Positions 1 to 7,908 of a stretch of DNA of 64,000 nt are shown here, piece by piece. The first letter of the stretch is position 1, and every line of letters begins with the position of its first letter. The notes beneath the pieces are model-generated. The model was given only the letters and a program-made list of their open reading frames with translations, was not told the DNA's origin and ran no database searches. The translations under genes were made by a program, and so were the position numbers. The DNA lies in NCBI RefSeq assembly GCF_000720325.1, contig NZ_JOJM01000001.1, positions 186,001 to 250,000 on the forward strand, given 5' to 3'. This stretch comes from Streptomyces sp. NRRL B-1347 (GTDB lineage: Bacteria > Actinomycetota > Actinomycetes > Streptomycetales > Streptomycetaceae).

Positions 1-2
1 GG

Positions 3-905
3 GTCCACGGCGCCGGCTTCGCCACGTACCACGAGGCGCGCCAGGAGCGCTTCGCGCGCTTCGAGGAGCTGCGCCGCCGCTGGGACGAGAAGCACGCGCA
101 GCTCAAGAAGCTCGTGCTCGACATGCAGCAGTACGCGTCGCGCAGCGACGAGATGGCCTCGCGCTACCAGGCGGCCAAGACGCGGCTGCGGAAGTTCGAG
201 GAGGCCGGGCCGCCGCCCGAGCCGCCGCGCAAGCAGGACATCACCATGCGCCTGCACGGAGGCCGCACCGGCGTGCGGGCCGTGACCTGCAAGGACCTTG
301 AGCTCACGGGCCTGATGGAACCCTTCGACCTGGAGGTGTTCTACGGCGAGCGCGTGGCCGTGCTCGGCTCGAACGGCTCGGGCAAGTCCCACTTCCTGCG
401 CCTGTTGGCGGGCGACCCCGAAAGCCCGGTGGCGCACACGGGCCAGTGGCGGCTCGGCGCCCGCGTCGTGCCCGGGCACTTCGCGCAGACACACGCCCAC
501 CCCGAGCTCGAAGGCCGCACCCTCCTCGACATCCTGTGGCGCGAGCACGCCAAGGACAGGGGCGCGGCGATGTCACGGCTGCGCAGGTACGAGCTGACCG
601 CGCAGGCCGAGCAGCGCTTCGAGAAGCTGTCCGGCGGCCAGCAGGCCCGCTTCCAGATCCTGCTCCTGGAACTCCAGGGCGCCACCGCCCTGCTGCTCGA
701 CGAGCCCACGGACAACCTGGACCTGGAGTCCGCGGAGGCGCTCCAGGAAGGCCTGGAGGCGTACGAGGGCACGGTGCTCGCGGTCACCCACGACCGTTGG
801 TTCGCCCGCTCCTTCGACCGCTTCCTCGTCTTCGGCACCGACGGCCGGGTCCGCGAGACCCCGGGGCCCGTCTGGGACGAGCGCAGGGTGGAGCGCGCGC
901 GGTAG
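3..905 (+). CDS. ABC-F family ATPase, C-terminal part (5' end outside window)
   Basis: Partial gene: the reading frame is open from the first bases and ends at TAG 903-905. The visible part starts in the charged linker helices that join the two ABC domains (many Arg/Glu/Lys) and then holds one complete ABC domain: Walker A GSNGSGKS (about 369-392), signature LSGGQQAR, Walker B ALLLDEPTDNLDLES and switch histidine in AVTHDRW. No membrane segments are present, so this is the soluble ABC-F class that binds ribosomes, not a transporter. Members either rescue stalled ribosomes or protect against ribosome-targeting antibiotics; which one applies cannot be told without the N-terminal half and the linker tip. 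The next gene starts about 50 bases downstream on the same strand. Confidence 0.9.
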   Translation, partial: VHGAGFATYHEARQERFARFEELRRRWDEKHAQLKKLVLDMQQYASRSDEMASRYQAAKTRLRKFEEAGPPPEPPRKQDITMRLHGGRTGVRAVTCKDLELTGLMEPFDLEVFYGERVAVLGSNGSGKSHFLRLLAGDPESPVAHTGQWRLGARVVPGHFAQTHAHPELEGRTLLDILWREHAKDRGAAMSRLRRYELTAQAEQRFEKLSGGQQARFQILLLELQGATALLLDEPTDNLDLESAEALQEGLEAYEGTVLAVTHDRWFARSFDRFLVFGTDGRVRETPGPVWDERRVERAR

Positions 906-957
906 CGTGGCCGACAGCGCAGGGAATTCCGCCGTACGCTGCGCAGTTGGAGACACC

Positions 958-1920
958 GTGTCCGTGAGGACGTCCTTCAGGACGGGCGACGTCGACGAGG
1001 CAAGGCAGCTCATCGAGGCCACGTACTACAGCAACTTCATGGACGTGTGCGAAGGGCCGCGGCCCTTCCGCGCGCGGTACGACATCGGGGAGCTGGGGGC
1101 GCTCACGCTCGGCGACATGAGCTGCGGCGCCGACGTCCGGATGCGCTTCGGCGAGCTGGGCGCCTACCACGTCAACATCCCGCTCAGCGGACACCTGTCC
1201 TGGCGGCAGGGCCCCGTGCCCTCCGCGACGGCGACGCCCGGCAGCGCCGCGGTCTACCAGCCGGTGGGCGACACCGTCCTGGACCGCTGGTCCGGCGACT
1301 GCCGCCTGCTCGCCGTGAAGCTGGACCGCGCGGCCCTCGAAGGACGCCTTGAGCAGCTCATCGGCAGGCCGCTGCGCGGCCCGGTGTCCTTCGGCCCGGT
1401 CTTCGACACGCGGCACGGCGCCGGACGCGGCTGGGCCCGGCTCGTGCGCACCGTCGTGGCGGACCTGCGCGAGGACGACGGCGTCCTGACCCACCCACTG
1501 GTCGCCGAGCCGCTCCAGGACGCCCTCCTGAACGGCCTGCTGCTCGCCGCCGACCACCGCTACCGCGACCGGCTCGCCGACCCCGTGCACCAGCTGCGGC
1601 CCGCCCCCGTCAAACGCGTGGTGGACGCCGTCCAGGCGCGCCCCGAGCACCCGTTCACCACCGCGTCCCTCGCCGCCGAGGGCCGCGTCGGCGTGCGCTG
1701 GCTCCAGGAGGCCTTCCGCCGCTACGTGGGCATGTCGCCGATGGCGTACGTACGGGACGTGCGGCTCGGACGGGTCCGCGAGGAGCTGCTCGGGGCCGGG
1801 CCGGGGGAGCGGTCCGTGAGCGAGGTCGCCCACCGCTGGGGCTTCACCCACCTCGGCCGGTTCGCCGAGCAGTACCGGGGGCGGTTCGGGGAGCTGCCCT
1901 CCCAGACGCTGCGGCGCTGA
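958..1920 (+). CDS. AraC family transcriptional regulator
   Basis: About 320 residues. The C-terminal 100 residues form an AraC-type double helix-turn-helix, with the typical second-helix pattern VSEVAHRWGFTHLGRFAEQYRGRFG just before the end. The N-terminal part resembles the AraC-binding-like sensor fold (AraC_binding_2 type), so a small-molecule effector is likely but unknown. I chose GTG 958 because GGAG at 949-952 sits five bases in front of it; an upstream GTG at 907 is in frame but lacks a ribosome site, and GTG 964 is also possible. Paired direct repeats lie immediately behind the gene (1923-2012) and could be operator sites. Confidence 0.85.
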   Translation: MSVRTSFRTGDVDEARQLIEATYYSNFMDVCEGPRPFRARYDIGELGALTLGDMSCGADVRMRFGELGAYHVNIPLSGHLSWRQGPVPSATATPGSAAVYQPVGDTVLDRWSGDCRLLAVKLDRAALEGRLEQLIGRPLRGPVSFGPVFDTRHGAGRGWARLVRTVVADLREDDGVLTHPLVAEPLQDALLNGLLLAADHRYRDRLADPVHQLRPAPVKRVVDAVQARPEHPFTTASLAAEGRVGVRWLQEAFRRYVGMSPMAYVRDVRLGRVREELLGAGPGERSVSEVAHRWGFTHLGRFAEQYRGRFGELPSQTLRR

Positions 1921-2376
1921 CCCGAGCGCGCGGTCCGCAGCGAGCGCGCGGTCCGCAGCGAGTGCGCCGGGCGGAGCGTGTGCGCTATCCGGACGCGGTG
2001 CGCTATCCGGACAGACCGTGCGCACAGCGGATCGTCGGCGCGCGGGTGCCCGCCTAACGTGACTCTGTCGCCGGGTGGACCGGTCGTGTCGCGGGGGTCC
2101 TAGCCTTCTCCCGGGACGGGCCGTGGACGGAACCTCGGTGCTTCCGGCCCGGCTCCGCTGAGCGCCGGGCCGGTTTCGGACCGGCGGGCCCGGTCGTTCC
2201 CCCTGGCATTCCCCCGTGTGCCATCGGGCCCGCCTCTCCGAACGCCGCCGAACCCTTCCAGGCCGCTGCCAGGTGGCTTCCAGGTCCCTTCCCGGCCCCT
2301 CCCCGGTGGTTCGCGCCGGGCGTCCCGGTCAGACTCGACAGCACGGCAGCCGCCGGACCGACGGACGGGAGACCGC
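1921..2376. other. Intergenic stretch without a recognised gene
   Basis: 456 bases between the AraC gene and the DinB-like gene. The left end carries the paired 18-base repeats; the right end (about 2255-2315) has a loose CC-rich duplication of some 33 bases. Open frames here on either strand look like composition-driven shadows (Pro/Arg/Gly-rich, no family resemblance). No convincing promoter hexamers or terminator were seen. Confidence 0.6.
1923..2012. repeat. Two pairs of direct repeats with 18-base spacing
   Basis: CGAGCGCGCGGTCCGCAG occurs at 1923-1940 and again, identical, at 1941-1958. A second pair, TGCGCTATCCGGAC, occurs at 1981-1994 and 1999-2012, also 18 bases apart. They lie in the untranslated stretch behind the AraC gene. 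Direct repeats of this size are a common format for AraC-family operators, but no binding is shown here. Confidence 0.7.
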
Positions 2377-2961
2377 ATGAGCGCCAGCGAGGACCGACGG
2401 GTTCTGGAACGGCACGGCCAGGCCCTGGACCAGTTCACCGAGCGGGTCCACGCGGTCCGGCAGGACCAGTGGGACGCCGCGACGCCCTGCGCGCGGTGGA
2501 CGGTCCGCGACCTCGTCAACCACCTCGTGGCCGAGCAGCTGTGGGCCCCGCCGCTCGTCCGCGACCGCGCCACCGTCGAGGCGGTCGGCGACGCCTTCGA
2601 CGGCGATCAGCTCGGGCCCGACCCCGTCGCCTCCTGGGACACCGCCGCCGCGGCGTCCCGCGCCGCGTTCCGCGCGCCGGACGCGCTCGCGGGCACCGTC
2701 CACCTCAGCTACGGCGACACGCCCGCGCGCGACTACTGCGCCCAGATGACCACCGACCTGGTGGTGCACACCTGGGACCTGGCGCGCGCCATCGGCGCCG
2801 ACGAGCGCCTGCCCGGCGAACTCGTCGCCGCGGCCGCGCGCGAAGTCGCCCCGTACGCGGCCGACCTGGCGAAGAGCGGCCTGTTCGCCGCCGCGGTGCC
2901 GCCACCGCCGGAGGCGGACGCGCAGACGAAACTCCTGTGCCTGCTCGGCCGCACCCCCTGA
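2377..2961 (+). CDS. TIGR03086-type DinB/maleylpyruvate isomerase-like protein
   Basis: 194 residues from ATG 2377. The pattern TPCARWTVRDLVNHLV near residues 30-45 and the later HTWDLARA are characteristic of the mycothiol-dependent/DinB-like metal-binding fold, in which histidines from a four-helix bundle hold a metal. Proteins of this TIGR03086 group are common in Streptomyces and mostly without known substrate; mycothiol transfer or detoxification is a guess by fold. An upstream in-frame extension to 2218 exists but is Pro/Arg-rich and unlike the family, so it was left out. The gene stands alone; a CBS-domain gene converges 34 bases downstream. Confidence 0.8.
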   Translation: MSASEDRRVLERHGQALDQFTERVHAVRQDQWDAATPCARWTVRDLVNHLVAEQLWAPPLVRDRATVEAVGDAFDGDQLGPDPVASWDTAAAASRAAFRAPDALAGTVHLSYGDTPARDYCAQMTTDLVVHTWDLARAIGADERLPGELVAAAAREVAPYAADLAKSGLFAAAVPPPPEADAQTKLLCLLGRTP

Positions 2962-2995
2962 ACCCGCACCCCCTGAACAGGGCCGTGCCGCCCGC

Positions 2996-3433
2996 TCAGC
3001 GGGCGGGGCCCGCGCCGCCGTCAGGCGCGGCACGGCTGATGTCGGCGAGCGCGGACGCCGGGTCCTGCTCGATCGCCAGGTCGCCGAGGCTCACCATGCC
3101 CACCGGCCTGCCGCTCTCCACGACCGGCAGCCTGCGCACCGCGTGGTCGCGCATCAGGCCGACCGCCGCCGCCACTTCGTCGTCGGGGCCCACCACCACC
3201 GGGTTCGGCGTGCACACGGCCTGCGCGCTGACCGTCAGCGGGTCGGCGCCCTCGGCCACGGCCCGCAGCGTGATGTCCCGATCGGTGAGCACCCCCACCA
3301 CCTGATCGCCGTTCGCCACGACGACGTCGCCGATGTCCTGGGCGCGCATCAACTGCGCGGCCTCGACCAGCGAGGCGTCGGGCCTGACCGCGACGACCCC
3401 CGGTGTCATGACTTCCCTCACGTACTCCGCCAT
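2996..3433 (-). CDS. CBS-domain protein (two CBS repeats)
   Basis: 145 residues, ATG at 3433 on the minus strand with an AAGGAGG ribosome site (about 3446-3452) upstream. Two tandem CBS motifs cover almost the whole protein: residues about 8-65 (VREVMTPGVVAVRPDASL ... VVGVLTDRDITLRAVAEG) and about 72-128 (VCTPNPVVVGPDDEVAAAV ... VGMVSLGDLAIEQ). Stand-alone CBS pairs bind adenine nucleotides and act as energy or redox sensors, usually by docking on another protein; the partner is not evident here. It converges with the preceding gene, and its leader carries a three-fold 14-base repeat. Confidence 0.9.
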   Translation of the reverse strand: MAEYVREVMTPGVVAVRPDASLVEAAQLMRAQDIGDVVVANGDQVVGVLTDRDITLRAVAEGADPLTVSAQAVCTPNPVVVGPDDEVAAAVGLMRDHAVRRLPVVESGRPVGMVSLGDLAIEQDPASALADISRAAPDGGAGPAR

Positions 3434-3449
3434 GTCCGCAGAGACCTCC

Positions 3450-3491
3450 TTCGTCCGTCAGCCTTCGTTCGTCAGCCTTCGTCCGTCACCG
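3450..3491. repeat. 14-base tandem repeat, three copies, in CBS gene leader
   Basis: TTCGTCCGTCAGCC (3450-3463), TTCGTTCGTCAGCC (3464-3477) and TTCGTCCGTCACCG (3478-3491) follow one another without spacing, directly upstream of the ribosome site of the CBS gene on the minus strand. The role is unknown; slippage during replication is the simplest explanation. Confidence 0.7.
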
Positions 3492-3653
3492 ATGCGACCC
3501 CGCCCGCAGTACCCCTGTGCCGCCCCTCCATGCCTCACCTGGCCGGAGGGGGCGCGATCCGGCGCGCGGCCGAGGTTTGCCCGGATGGGCGGGGGAGACC
3601 CGGGGCGCGACCTCCCTCACATCGAAGCCTTCACGCAGAGGGGAGGAGCGGTC

Positions 3654-3803
3654 ATGGCGGTTCTCGCCGTGTTCATTCCGGTGCTGCTGCTGGGCGTGGT
3701 GCTCGCGCTCGGCCGGTACGAGGAGCTGTTGCTGCCACCCGCGGAGCGGTCCGAAGAACCCTTCGAGCCCTTCGTGGGCGACGGCGCGCACCGCGCCCTG
3801 TGA
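3654..3803 (+). CDS. Small membrane protein, 49 residues
   Basis: ATG 3654 is preceded by a good ribosome site (GGGGAGGAG, about 3640-3649). The protein has one hydrophobic segment at residues 2-20 (MAVLAVFIPVLLLGVVLALG) followed by a short acidic, Pro-rich tail. I do not recognise a family. The topology is that of a single-pass small membrane protein with the tail in the cytoplasm. The frame continues upstream to 3333, but that extension lies antisense to the CBS gene and is not credible. Confidence 0.6.
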   Translation: MAVLAVFIPVLLLGVVLALGRYEELLLPPAERSEEPFEPFVGDGAHRAL

Positions 3804-4117
3804 CGGACGCGGCCGGGCGGTGCCCGAGCCCCACACCGGACGCCGCCCGAGCGGACACGGGCCCGCCGTATGCCCTTCGCGTCACTCCCGGGCCTCCCCG
3901 GACCGGGTCTCCCCGGACGCCGGGGGAAAACCCGCGCCCTGGCCGTCGCGGCGTTTGGTGCGCGGTGCGAGGGGCAGGCGGAAGGGAGTGCTTCGGAACG
4001 GAGGCACGTCCGTGGGAGAGGCTTCATTCGCCCCGGGTGTGCCCTGACGCGGCACGTGCCCGCACTCCCACGGTGACCGTGCGACCCCAAGCACCGCCAA
4101 GGGAGTTGTGACGCACC
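3804..4117. promoter_or_regulatory. Leader region of the sigma factor gene, possible SigB-type promoter
   Basis: 314 bases without a credible gene. GTTT at 3953-3956 followed after 14 bases by GGGGCA at 3971-3976 loosely fits the Streptomyces SigB-type pattern (GTTT, 14-16 bases, GGGTAY), which would suit autoregulation of a sigma factor of that group. The -10-like part is a poor match, so this is only a suggestion. AAGGGAG about 20 bases before ATG 4118 may serve as ribosome site. Confidence 0.25.
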
Positions 4118-5221
4118 ATGCCTACGGACGCAGCACGTCCTGAGGAAGCCGCGGCTGTCCCCGCAGAGACCTCGTCGAGCACGACGAACTCGTCGAGCAC
4201 GACGAACTCGTCGAGCCGAACGAACTCGTCGAGCACGACGAACTCACCGAGCAAGACGAACTCACCGAGCAAGACGAACTCATCGAGCACGACGCACCGC
4301 GAGCGCCCGCACCACGGCCGACCCGGCCAGCAGCCGCAGCGCCCCCAGCGCCCCGCGGCGCGGAGCTCCCGTGCCGGGCGCCCGCGCGCCTCCCGGCACC
4401 CCCACGACGACGCCCCCGACACCGCCGCGGCCTTCGCCAGGCTGTGCGCGCTCCCGCACGGCCCCGAGCGGGACGCCCTGCGCGAGGAGGTCGTGCGCGC
4501 CTGGCTGCCGATGGCCGAGCGGCTCGCGGGGCGGTTCCGCAACCGCGGCGAGTCCCTCGACGACCTGCGCCAGGTCGCGGCCCTCGGCCTGGTCAAGGCC
4601 GTCGACCGCTACGACCCGGAGCGCGGCAACGCCTTCGAGAGCTACGCCGTGCCCACCGTCACCGGCGAGATCAAACGCCACTTCCGCGACCACATGTGGA
4701 CCCTGCACGTGCCCCGGCGCGTCCAGGACCTGCGCAACCGCGTGCGGTTCGCCTGCCAGGACCTCTCCCAGACCGTGTCCGGGCGCGCCCCGACCATCGC
4801 CGAGATCGCCGAGCGGGCCGGGATGAGCGAGGAGGACGCGGCCACAGGCCTTGAGGCCCTCGACAGCTTCACCGCCCTGTCCCTGGACGCCGAACTGCCC
4901 GGCAGCGACGACGGCTACGCCCTGCGCGACACGCTCGGCGGCCCCGACCCCGCGCTCGACGTCGTCGTGGACCGCGAGGCCGTCAAGCCGCGCCTCGCTG
5001 CGCTGCCCGAGCGCGAACGGGCCATCCTCTACATGCGGTTCTTCGGCGACATGACGCAGAGCCGCATCGCCGAGCACCTGGGGATCTCCCAGATGCACGT
5101 GTCGCGCCTCATCAGCCGCTGCTGCGGGCGGCTGCGGGACGAGATCACCCGCGACCTGACGCGGCACCCGGCCCGCCCCCGCCCCGCCGCGTCCGGCGAG
5201 ATCACCCGGGACGCCGCATAG
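4118..5221 (+). CDS. RNA polymerase sigma factor, SigB/SigF/SigG type
   Basis: 367 residues. Region 2 (RNRGESLDDLRQVAALGLVKAVDRYDP, about residues 142-170) with the core-binding and -10 recognition elements, region 3 (APTIAEIAERAGMSEEDA) and region 4 with its helix-turn-helix (MTQSRIAEHLGISQMHVSRLISR) are intact. Sequence features such as HVPRRVQDL and FESYAVPTVTGEIKRHFRD identify the group 3 stress/sporulation sigma factors of Streptomyces, normally held by anti-sigma factors and partner-switching antagonists. The first 105 residues are unusual: a seven-fold TNSSST-type repeat and a basic, disordered stretch, so a downstream start cannot be excluded (no good internal ATG/GTG is seen before the conserved part). 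The gene overlaps the next, convergent gene by 20 bases. Confidence 0.9.
   Translation: MPTDAARPEEAAAVPAETSSSTTNSSSTTNSSSRTNSSSTTNSPSKTNSPSKTNSSSTTHRERPHHGRPGQQPQRPQRPAARSSRAGRPRASRHPHDDAPDTAAAFARLCALPHGPERDALREEVVRAWLPMAERLAGRFRNRGESLDDLRQVAALGLVKAVDRYDPERGNAFESYAVPTVTGEIKRHFRDHMWTLHVPRRVQDLRNRVRFACQDLSQTVSGRAPTIAEIAERAGMSEEDAATGLEALDSFTALSLDAELPGSDDGYALRDTLGGPDPALDVVVDREAVKPRLAALPERERAILYMRFFGDMTQSRIAEHLGISQMHVSRLISRCCGRLRDEITRDLTRHPARPRPAASGEITRDAA
4171..4296 (+). repeat. 18-base tandem repeat, seven copies, inside the sigma factor gene
   Basis: Seven consecutive 18-base units begin with CTCGTCGAGCACGACGAA (4171, 4189, 4225 identical; 4207, 4243, 4261, 4279 with one to four changes). They encode six-residue steps of the type NSSSTT/NSPSKT. 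Units 5 and 6 are identical to each other, a sign of recent duplication. Copy number probably varies between strains. Confidence 0.9.
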
Positions 5222-6341
5222 CGAGCGCGATGTGACGGGACATCACGTCCACGGCGCGCGCCTCCGCCATCGAGAAGGCGAGGCGCGCGCCGGTCCTGAA
5301 CAGGCTGAGCACCCCCTCGGGCGGACCGCCCGTGCCCGCGCCGAGGGCCACGCACAGCAAGGACGTCACCTGCGCCCGGACGAGCACCGGCGCGCCGGAC
5401 GCGTCCCGGCCGAAGCCGTCCTCGGGGTGCGGCCGCACCTGGAGGACGGGCGCGCCGCAGCGCACCGTCTCCAGCACCAGCGGGCAGTCGGCGGGATCCT
5501 GCGCGAGGACGTCCGCCACCGGCCCGCCCCGGGGCCCGAGCACCGTGGTGCGGCGCGGCCGGGCGGCGCCCTCGTCGGTGATCACCCAGTCCGCGAACGT
5601 GCCGTGCAGGACGCCGGCGGCGCGCCGCAGCACCTCGGCCGGTTCGCCCGGCGGGGCGGTGAGCAGCGCCGCCGTCATCGCGTCCGACAGTTCGAGCAGC
5701 TCGGCGTGGCGGGTCGCCTCGGCCAGGTCGGGGGCGCGGCCCCGCAGGGCGCCGAACGTGCCGTGCTCGTCGGCCCGCGGCTCACCCGCTCCCACCGGCT
5801 GCAGTACGACGAGGACGACCGTGCGGGGCTCCGTGCCGGGCCGCAGCGCGGTCAGGGTCGCCCGCAGCGGCTGCTCGGGGCGCGGCTGGAGGCGCACCGT
5901 CAGGCTCCGGTCGCCCTCGCCGCGGGCGACCGCCGCGGCCTGTGAGCGGAACGCGATCCCGTCGGACGGCGTCAGGAACCCGGACAGCGGCCGTCCGGTC
6001 GCGTATCCGCCGCGCACCCCCGTCAGGCCCGTCGCCGCGCCGTTCATGCGCCGCACCACGGTCTCGGCGTCGACGAGCACCACGGGCAGCGGGAACCGCT
6101 GGAACACCGCGCGCAGCAGCCGCTGTTCGTCGCGGTCGGACGAGACGGCCGCGGCCGGGCCGTCCACCGAGAGCCGCTCGAACCCCGGCCACAACCGCTC
6201 GGCCGCGTGGTCCAGTTCGAACAGGGCCGCGTCGAGCATGGTGCCGAGGTCGCCGGACGGCACGGCGCGCGACGCCTTCAACTCCGCGACGCGGCGCACG
6301 AAGTCCGCGAGCTCCTCACCGAACTCCTCAGTCTGGGGCAT
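5202..6341 (-). CDS. PAS/GAF sensor protein
   Basis: 379 residues from ATG 6341 (minus strand). Residues about 80-190 look like a PAS domain (FPLPVVLVDAETVVRRMNG ... VVLVVLQPV), and the C-terminal 180 residues resemble a GAF domain (LLELSDAMTAALLTAPPGEP ... SLLCVALGAG ... LAFSMAEARAVDVMSRHIALAM), as in sensor parts of SpoIIE-type phosphatases and ANTAR proteins. No kinase, phosphatase or DNA-binding output domain follows, so it probably acts by binding another protein. Convergent with the SigB-type sigma factor and divergent from a GAF-ANTAR gene, it may belong to the same stress-signalling group. The open frame continues to 7418, but that part is antisense to the ANTAR gene. Confidence 0.75.
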   Translation of the reverse strand: MPQTEEFGEELADFVRRVAELKASRAVPSGDLGTMLDAALFELDHAAERLWPGFERLSVDGPAAAVSSDRDEQRLLRAVFQRFPLPVVLVDAETVVRRMNGAATGLTGVRGGYATGRPLSGFLTPSDGIAFRSQAAAVARGEGDRSLTVRLQPRPEQPLRATLTALRPGTEPRTVVLVVLQPVGAGEPRADEHGTFGALRGRAPDLAEATRHAELLELSDAMTAALLTAPPGEPAEVLRRAAGVLHGTFADWVITDEGAARPRRTTVLGPRGGPVADVLAQDPADCPLVLETVRCGAPVLQVRPHPEDGFGRDASGAPVLVRAQVTSLLCVALGAGTGGPPEGVLSLFRTGARLAFSMAEARAVDVMSRHIALAMRRPG

Positions 6342-6422
6342 GCGTCGAACGTAACCGCTGGACCCGTTTTCCGGAGGCTTCCGCGGGAAACCGCACAGGT
6401 GGGAAGCAAGGAGGAGAGCGCC

Positions 6423-7133
6423 ATGCCGATGCCGATCGGACCGGAGGGACCGGAATCCGTCCTGCCCCAGCGCAGACTGTCCGAACTCGCCGAACAGGCC
6501 GTGCGGTGCACCGCCGCGTGCTGCGGCGCGGGCACCACGGTCACCGACGGCGGCGACGAGCTGCCCACCGCCGTCACCCACCCCGACCTCGCCGGGCTCG
6601 TCTCCGTCCAGCTCCGCTCCGGCGAGGGACCCATCCCGGCCGCGCAGGAGCGCGGCGCAGCGGTGGACGCCGCCGACCTGCTGCGCGACGAACGCTGGCC
6701 CGAATACCGTGCCCTCGCCCTGGACTCCGGCGTCCGCGCGAGCGTGACGCTGCCGTTCAGGCGCTCCGGCCTCACCCTCACCCTCAGCCTGTTCAGCTTC
6801 CGCCCCGGCAGCCTGGACGACGTGAGCTGCGGCCCCGCGCAGGCGCTCGGCGACCTCGCGACGGCCGGCCTGGTCCGCGACCGCCACTACCGCGCCGCCC
6901 TCACCGAGCTGGACCACCTGGGCGAGGCGCTGCGCACCCGGCCCGTCGTCGACCAGGCGCGCGGCATCATCATGCACGTCCTGAGCTGTGACGCGGACCA
7001 GGCCTTCGGCCTGCTGCGGCGCATCTCCCAGACCACCAACCGCAAGCTCTCCGAGGTGTCGGCGGCCCTGGTGGACACCCGCGGCCGCGGCCTGGAGCGC
7101 GAGCTGACCACACTGGCGAGGCGGAGCCTTTAG
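6423..7133 (+). CDS. GAF-ANTAR domain transcription antitermination regulator
   Basis: 236 residues from ATG 6423, preceded by AAGGAGGAG. The first 150 residues form a GAF-like sensor domain; the last 60 residues are an ANTAR domain (ALRTRPVVDQARGIIMHVLSC ... AFGLLRRISQTTNRKLSEVSAALV). ANTAR domains bind paired RNA hairpins and prevent termination of target transcripts. Streptomyces carries many such GAF-ANTAR proteins, some tied to redox or osmotic stress. It is divergent from the PAS/GAF gene with 81 bases between them. Confidence 0.85.
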   Translation: MPMPIGPEGPESVLPQRRLSELAEQAVRCTAACCGAGTTVTDGGDELPTAVTHPDLAGLVSVQLRSGEGPIPAAQERGAAVDAADLLRDERWPEYRALALDSGVRASVTLPFRRSGLTLTLSLFSFRPGSLDDVSCGPAQALGDLATAGLVRDRHYRAALTELDHLGEALRTRPVVDQARGIIMHVLSCDADQAFGLLRRISQTTNRKLSEVSAALVDTRGRGLERELTTLARRSL

Positions 7134-7188
7134 CCCGTCCGGCGCGGGACGACGAGCGCGCGTGGCGCGGAACGGCTCGAATGAACCC

Positions 7189-7788
7189 ATGCGCACTTCC
7201 GTCCCGCTGGCCCTGGCCCCCCTCACCCTGGCCCTGTACCCCCTCCTCGCGCTCGCGCCGCCCGCCCACGCGGAGGGCGGCGCGGCCGCCGAGGTCACCC
7301 CGGCGCGCGCCGCGCCCGGCGAGCAGGTCACCGTCTCGGTGGCCTGCCCGGCCACCGGCACCACGCCCCCGCAGACGATGGACGCCAGCTCCCAGGCCTT
7401 CGAGCAGGGCACCGTCACGCTCCAGCGCGTACCGGACCACCAGAACCGGAACCCCGGCGGCGCCGGTTACCAGGGCACCGCCCGCATCGCCCCCACCACC
7501 GGCTTCGACGGCGGCGGCCCGAACGCCGCCGGACCCGTCTCGGAGTGGTCCGTGGACGGCGTGTGCCCCGACGACGGCCAGTGGCAGGCCACGTTCACCG
7601 TCACCCGTGCCGCGCCTGGCCCCTCGCACACGGCGCCCGCGCCCGCCGCGCCGCACGGCGTCCGCGCGGGCCGGGGCGGCGCCTTCACCGACTCACCGGC
7701 GGCCCTCGCCGCCGGTGGCGTCCTGGTGGCGGGCGCGTGCGCCGCCGCCGTCCACCGACTGCGCCGCGATCGCGCCTCCACGCGCTGA
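7189..7788 (+). CDS. Secreted, membrane-anchored protein of unknown function
   Basis: 199 residues. A signal peptide is clear (residues 1-30: MRTSVPLALAPLTLALYPLL, cleavage near PAHA-EG). The body contains one Ig-like/beta-sandwich-type segment (EVTPARAAPGEQVTVSVACP), then a Pro/Ala linker, and ends with a hydrophobic segment (about residues 172-190) followed by RLRRDR, typical of a cell-surface protein held by a C-terminal membrane helix. There is no LPXTG sorting motif. I do not recognise a function. ATG 7189 is preferred over the in-frame GTG 7162 because it begins exactly at the signal peptide. Confidence 0.75.
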   Translation: MRTSVPLALAPLTLALYPLLALAPPAHAEGGAAAEVTPARAAPGEQVTVSVACPATGTTPPQTMDASSQAFEQGTVTLQRVPDHQNRNPGGAGYQGTARIAPTTGFDGGGPNAAGPVSEWSVDGVCPDDGQWQATFTVTRAAPGPSHTAPAPAAPHGVRAGRGGAFTDSPAALAAGGVLVAGACAAAVHRLRRDRASTR

Positions 7789-7908
7789 CCGCCGCACGGA
7801 GCAACGCGTCCGCCCCCGGAAGATGGAGCGGCGCCGCCGTGGGTACGCACAGACCCGACGGCACGCGGATGGTCACACGGGTGGCCAGGGGAGCGCACGG
7901 AGGTGCCC

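Noticed and set aside
2054..2344. 96-codon minus-strand frame between the AraC and DinB-like genes
   Set aside because: Composition-driven sequence with no ribosome site or family resemblance.
3333..3653. Longer start for the small membrane protein
   Set aside because: The upstream part is antisense to the CBS gene and the ribosome site stands right before ATG 3654.
6342..7418. N-terminal extension of the PAS/GAF gene
   Set aside because: The added residues are antisense to the GAF-ANTAR gene; a normal ATG exists at 6341.
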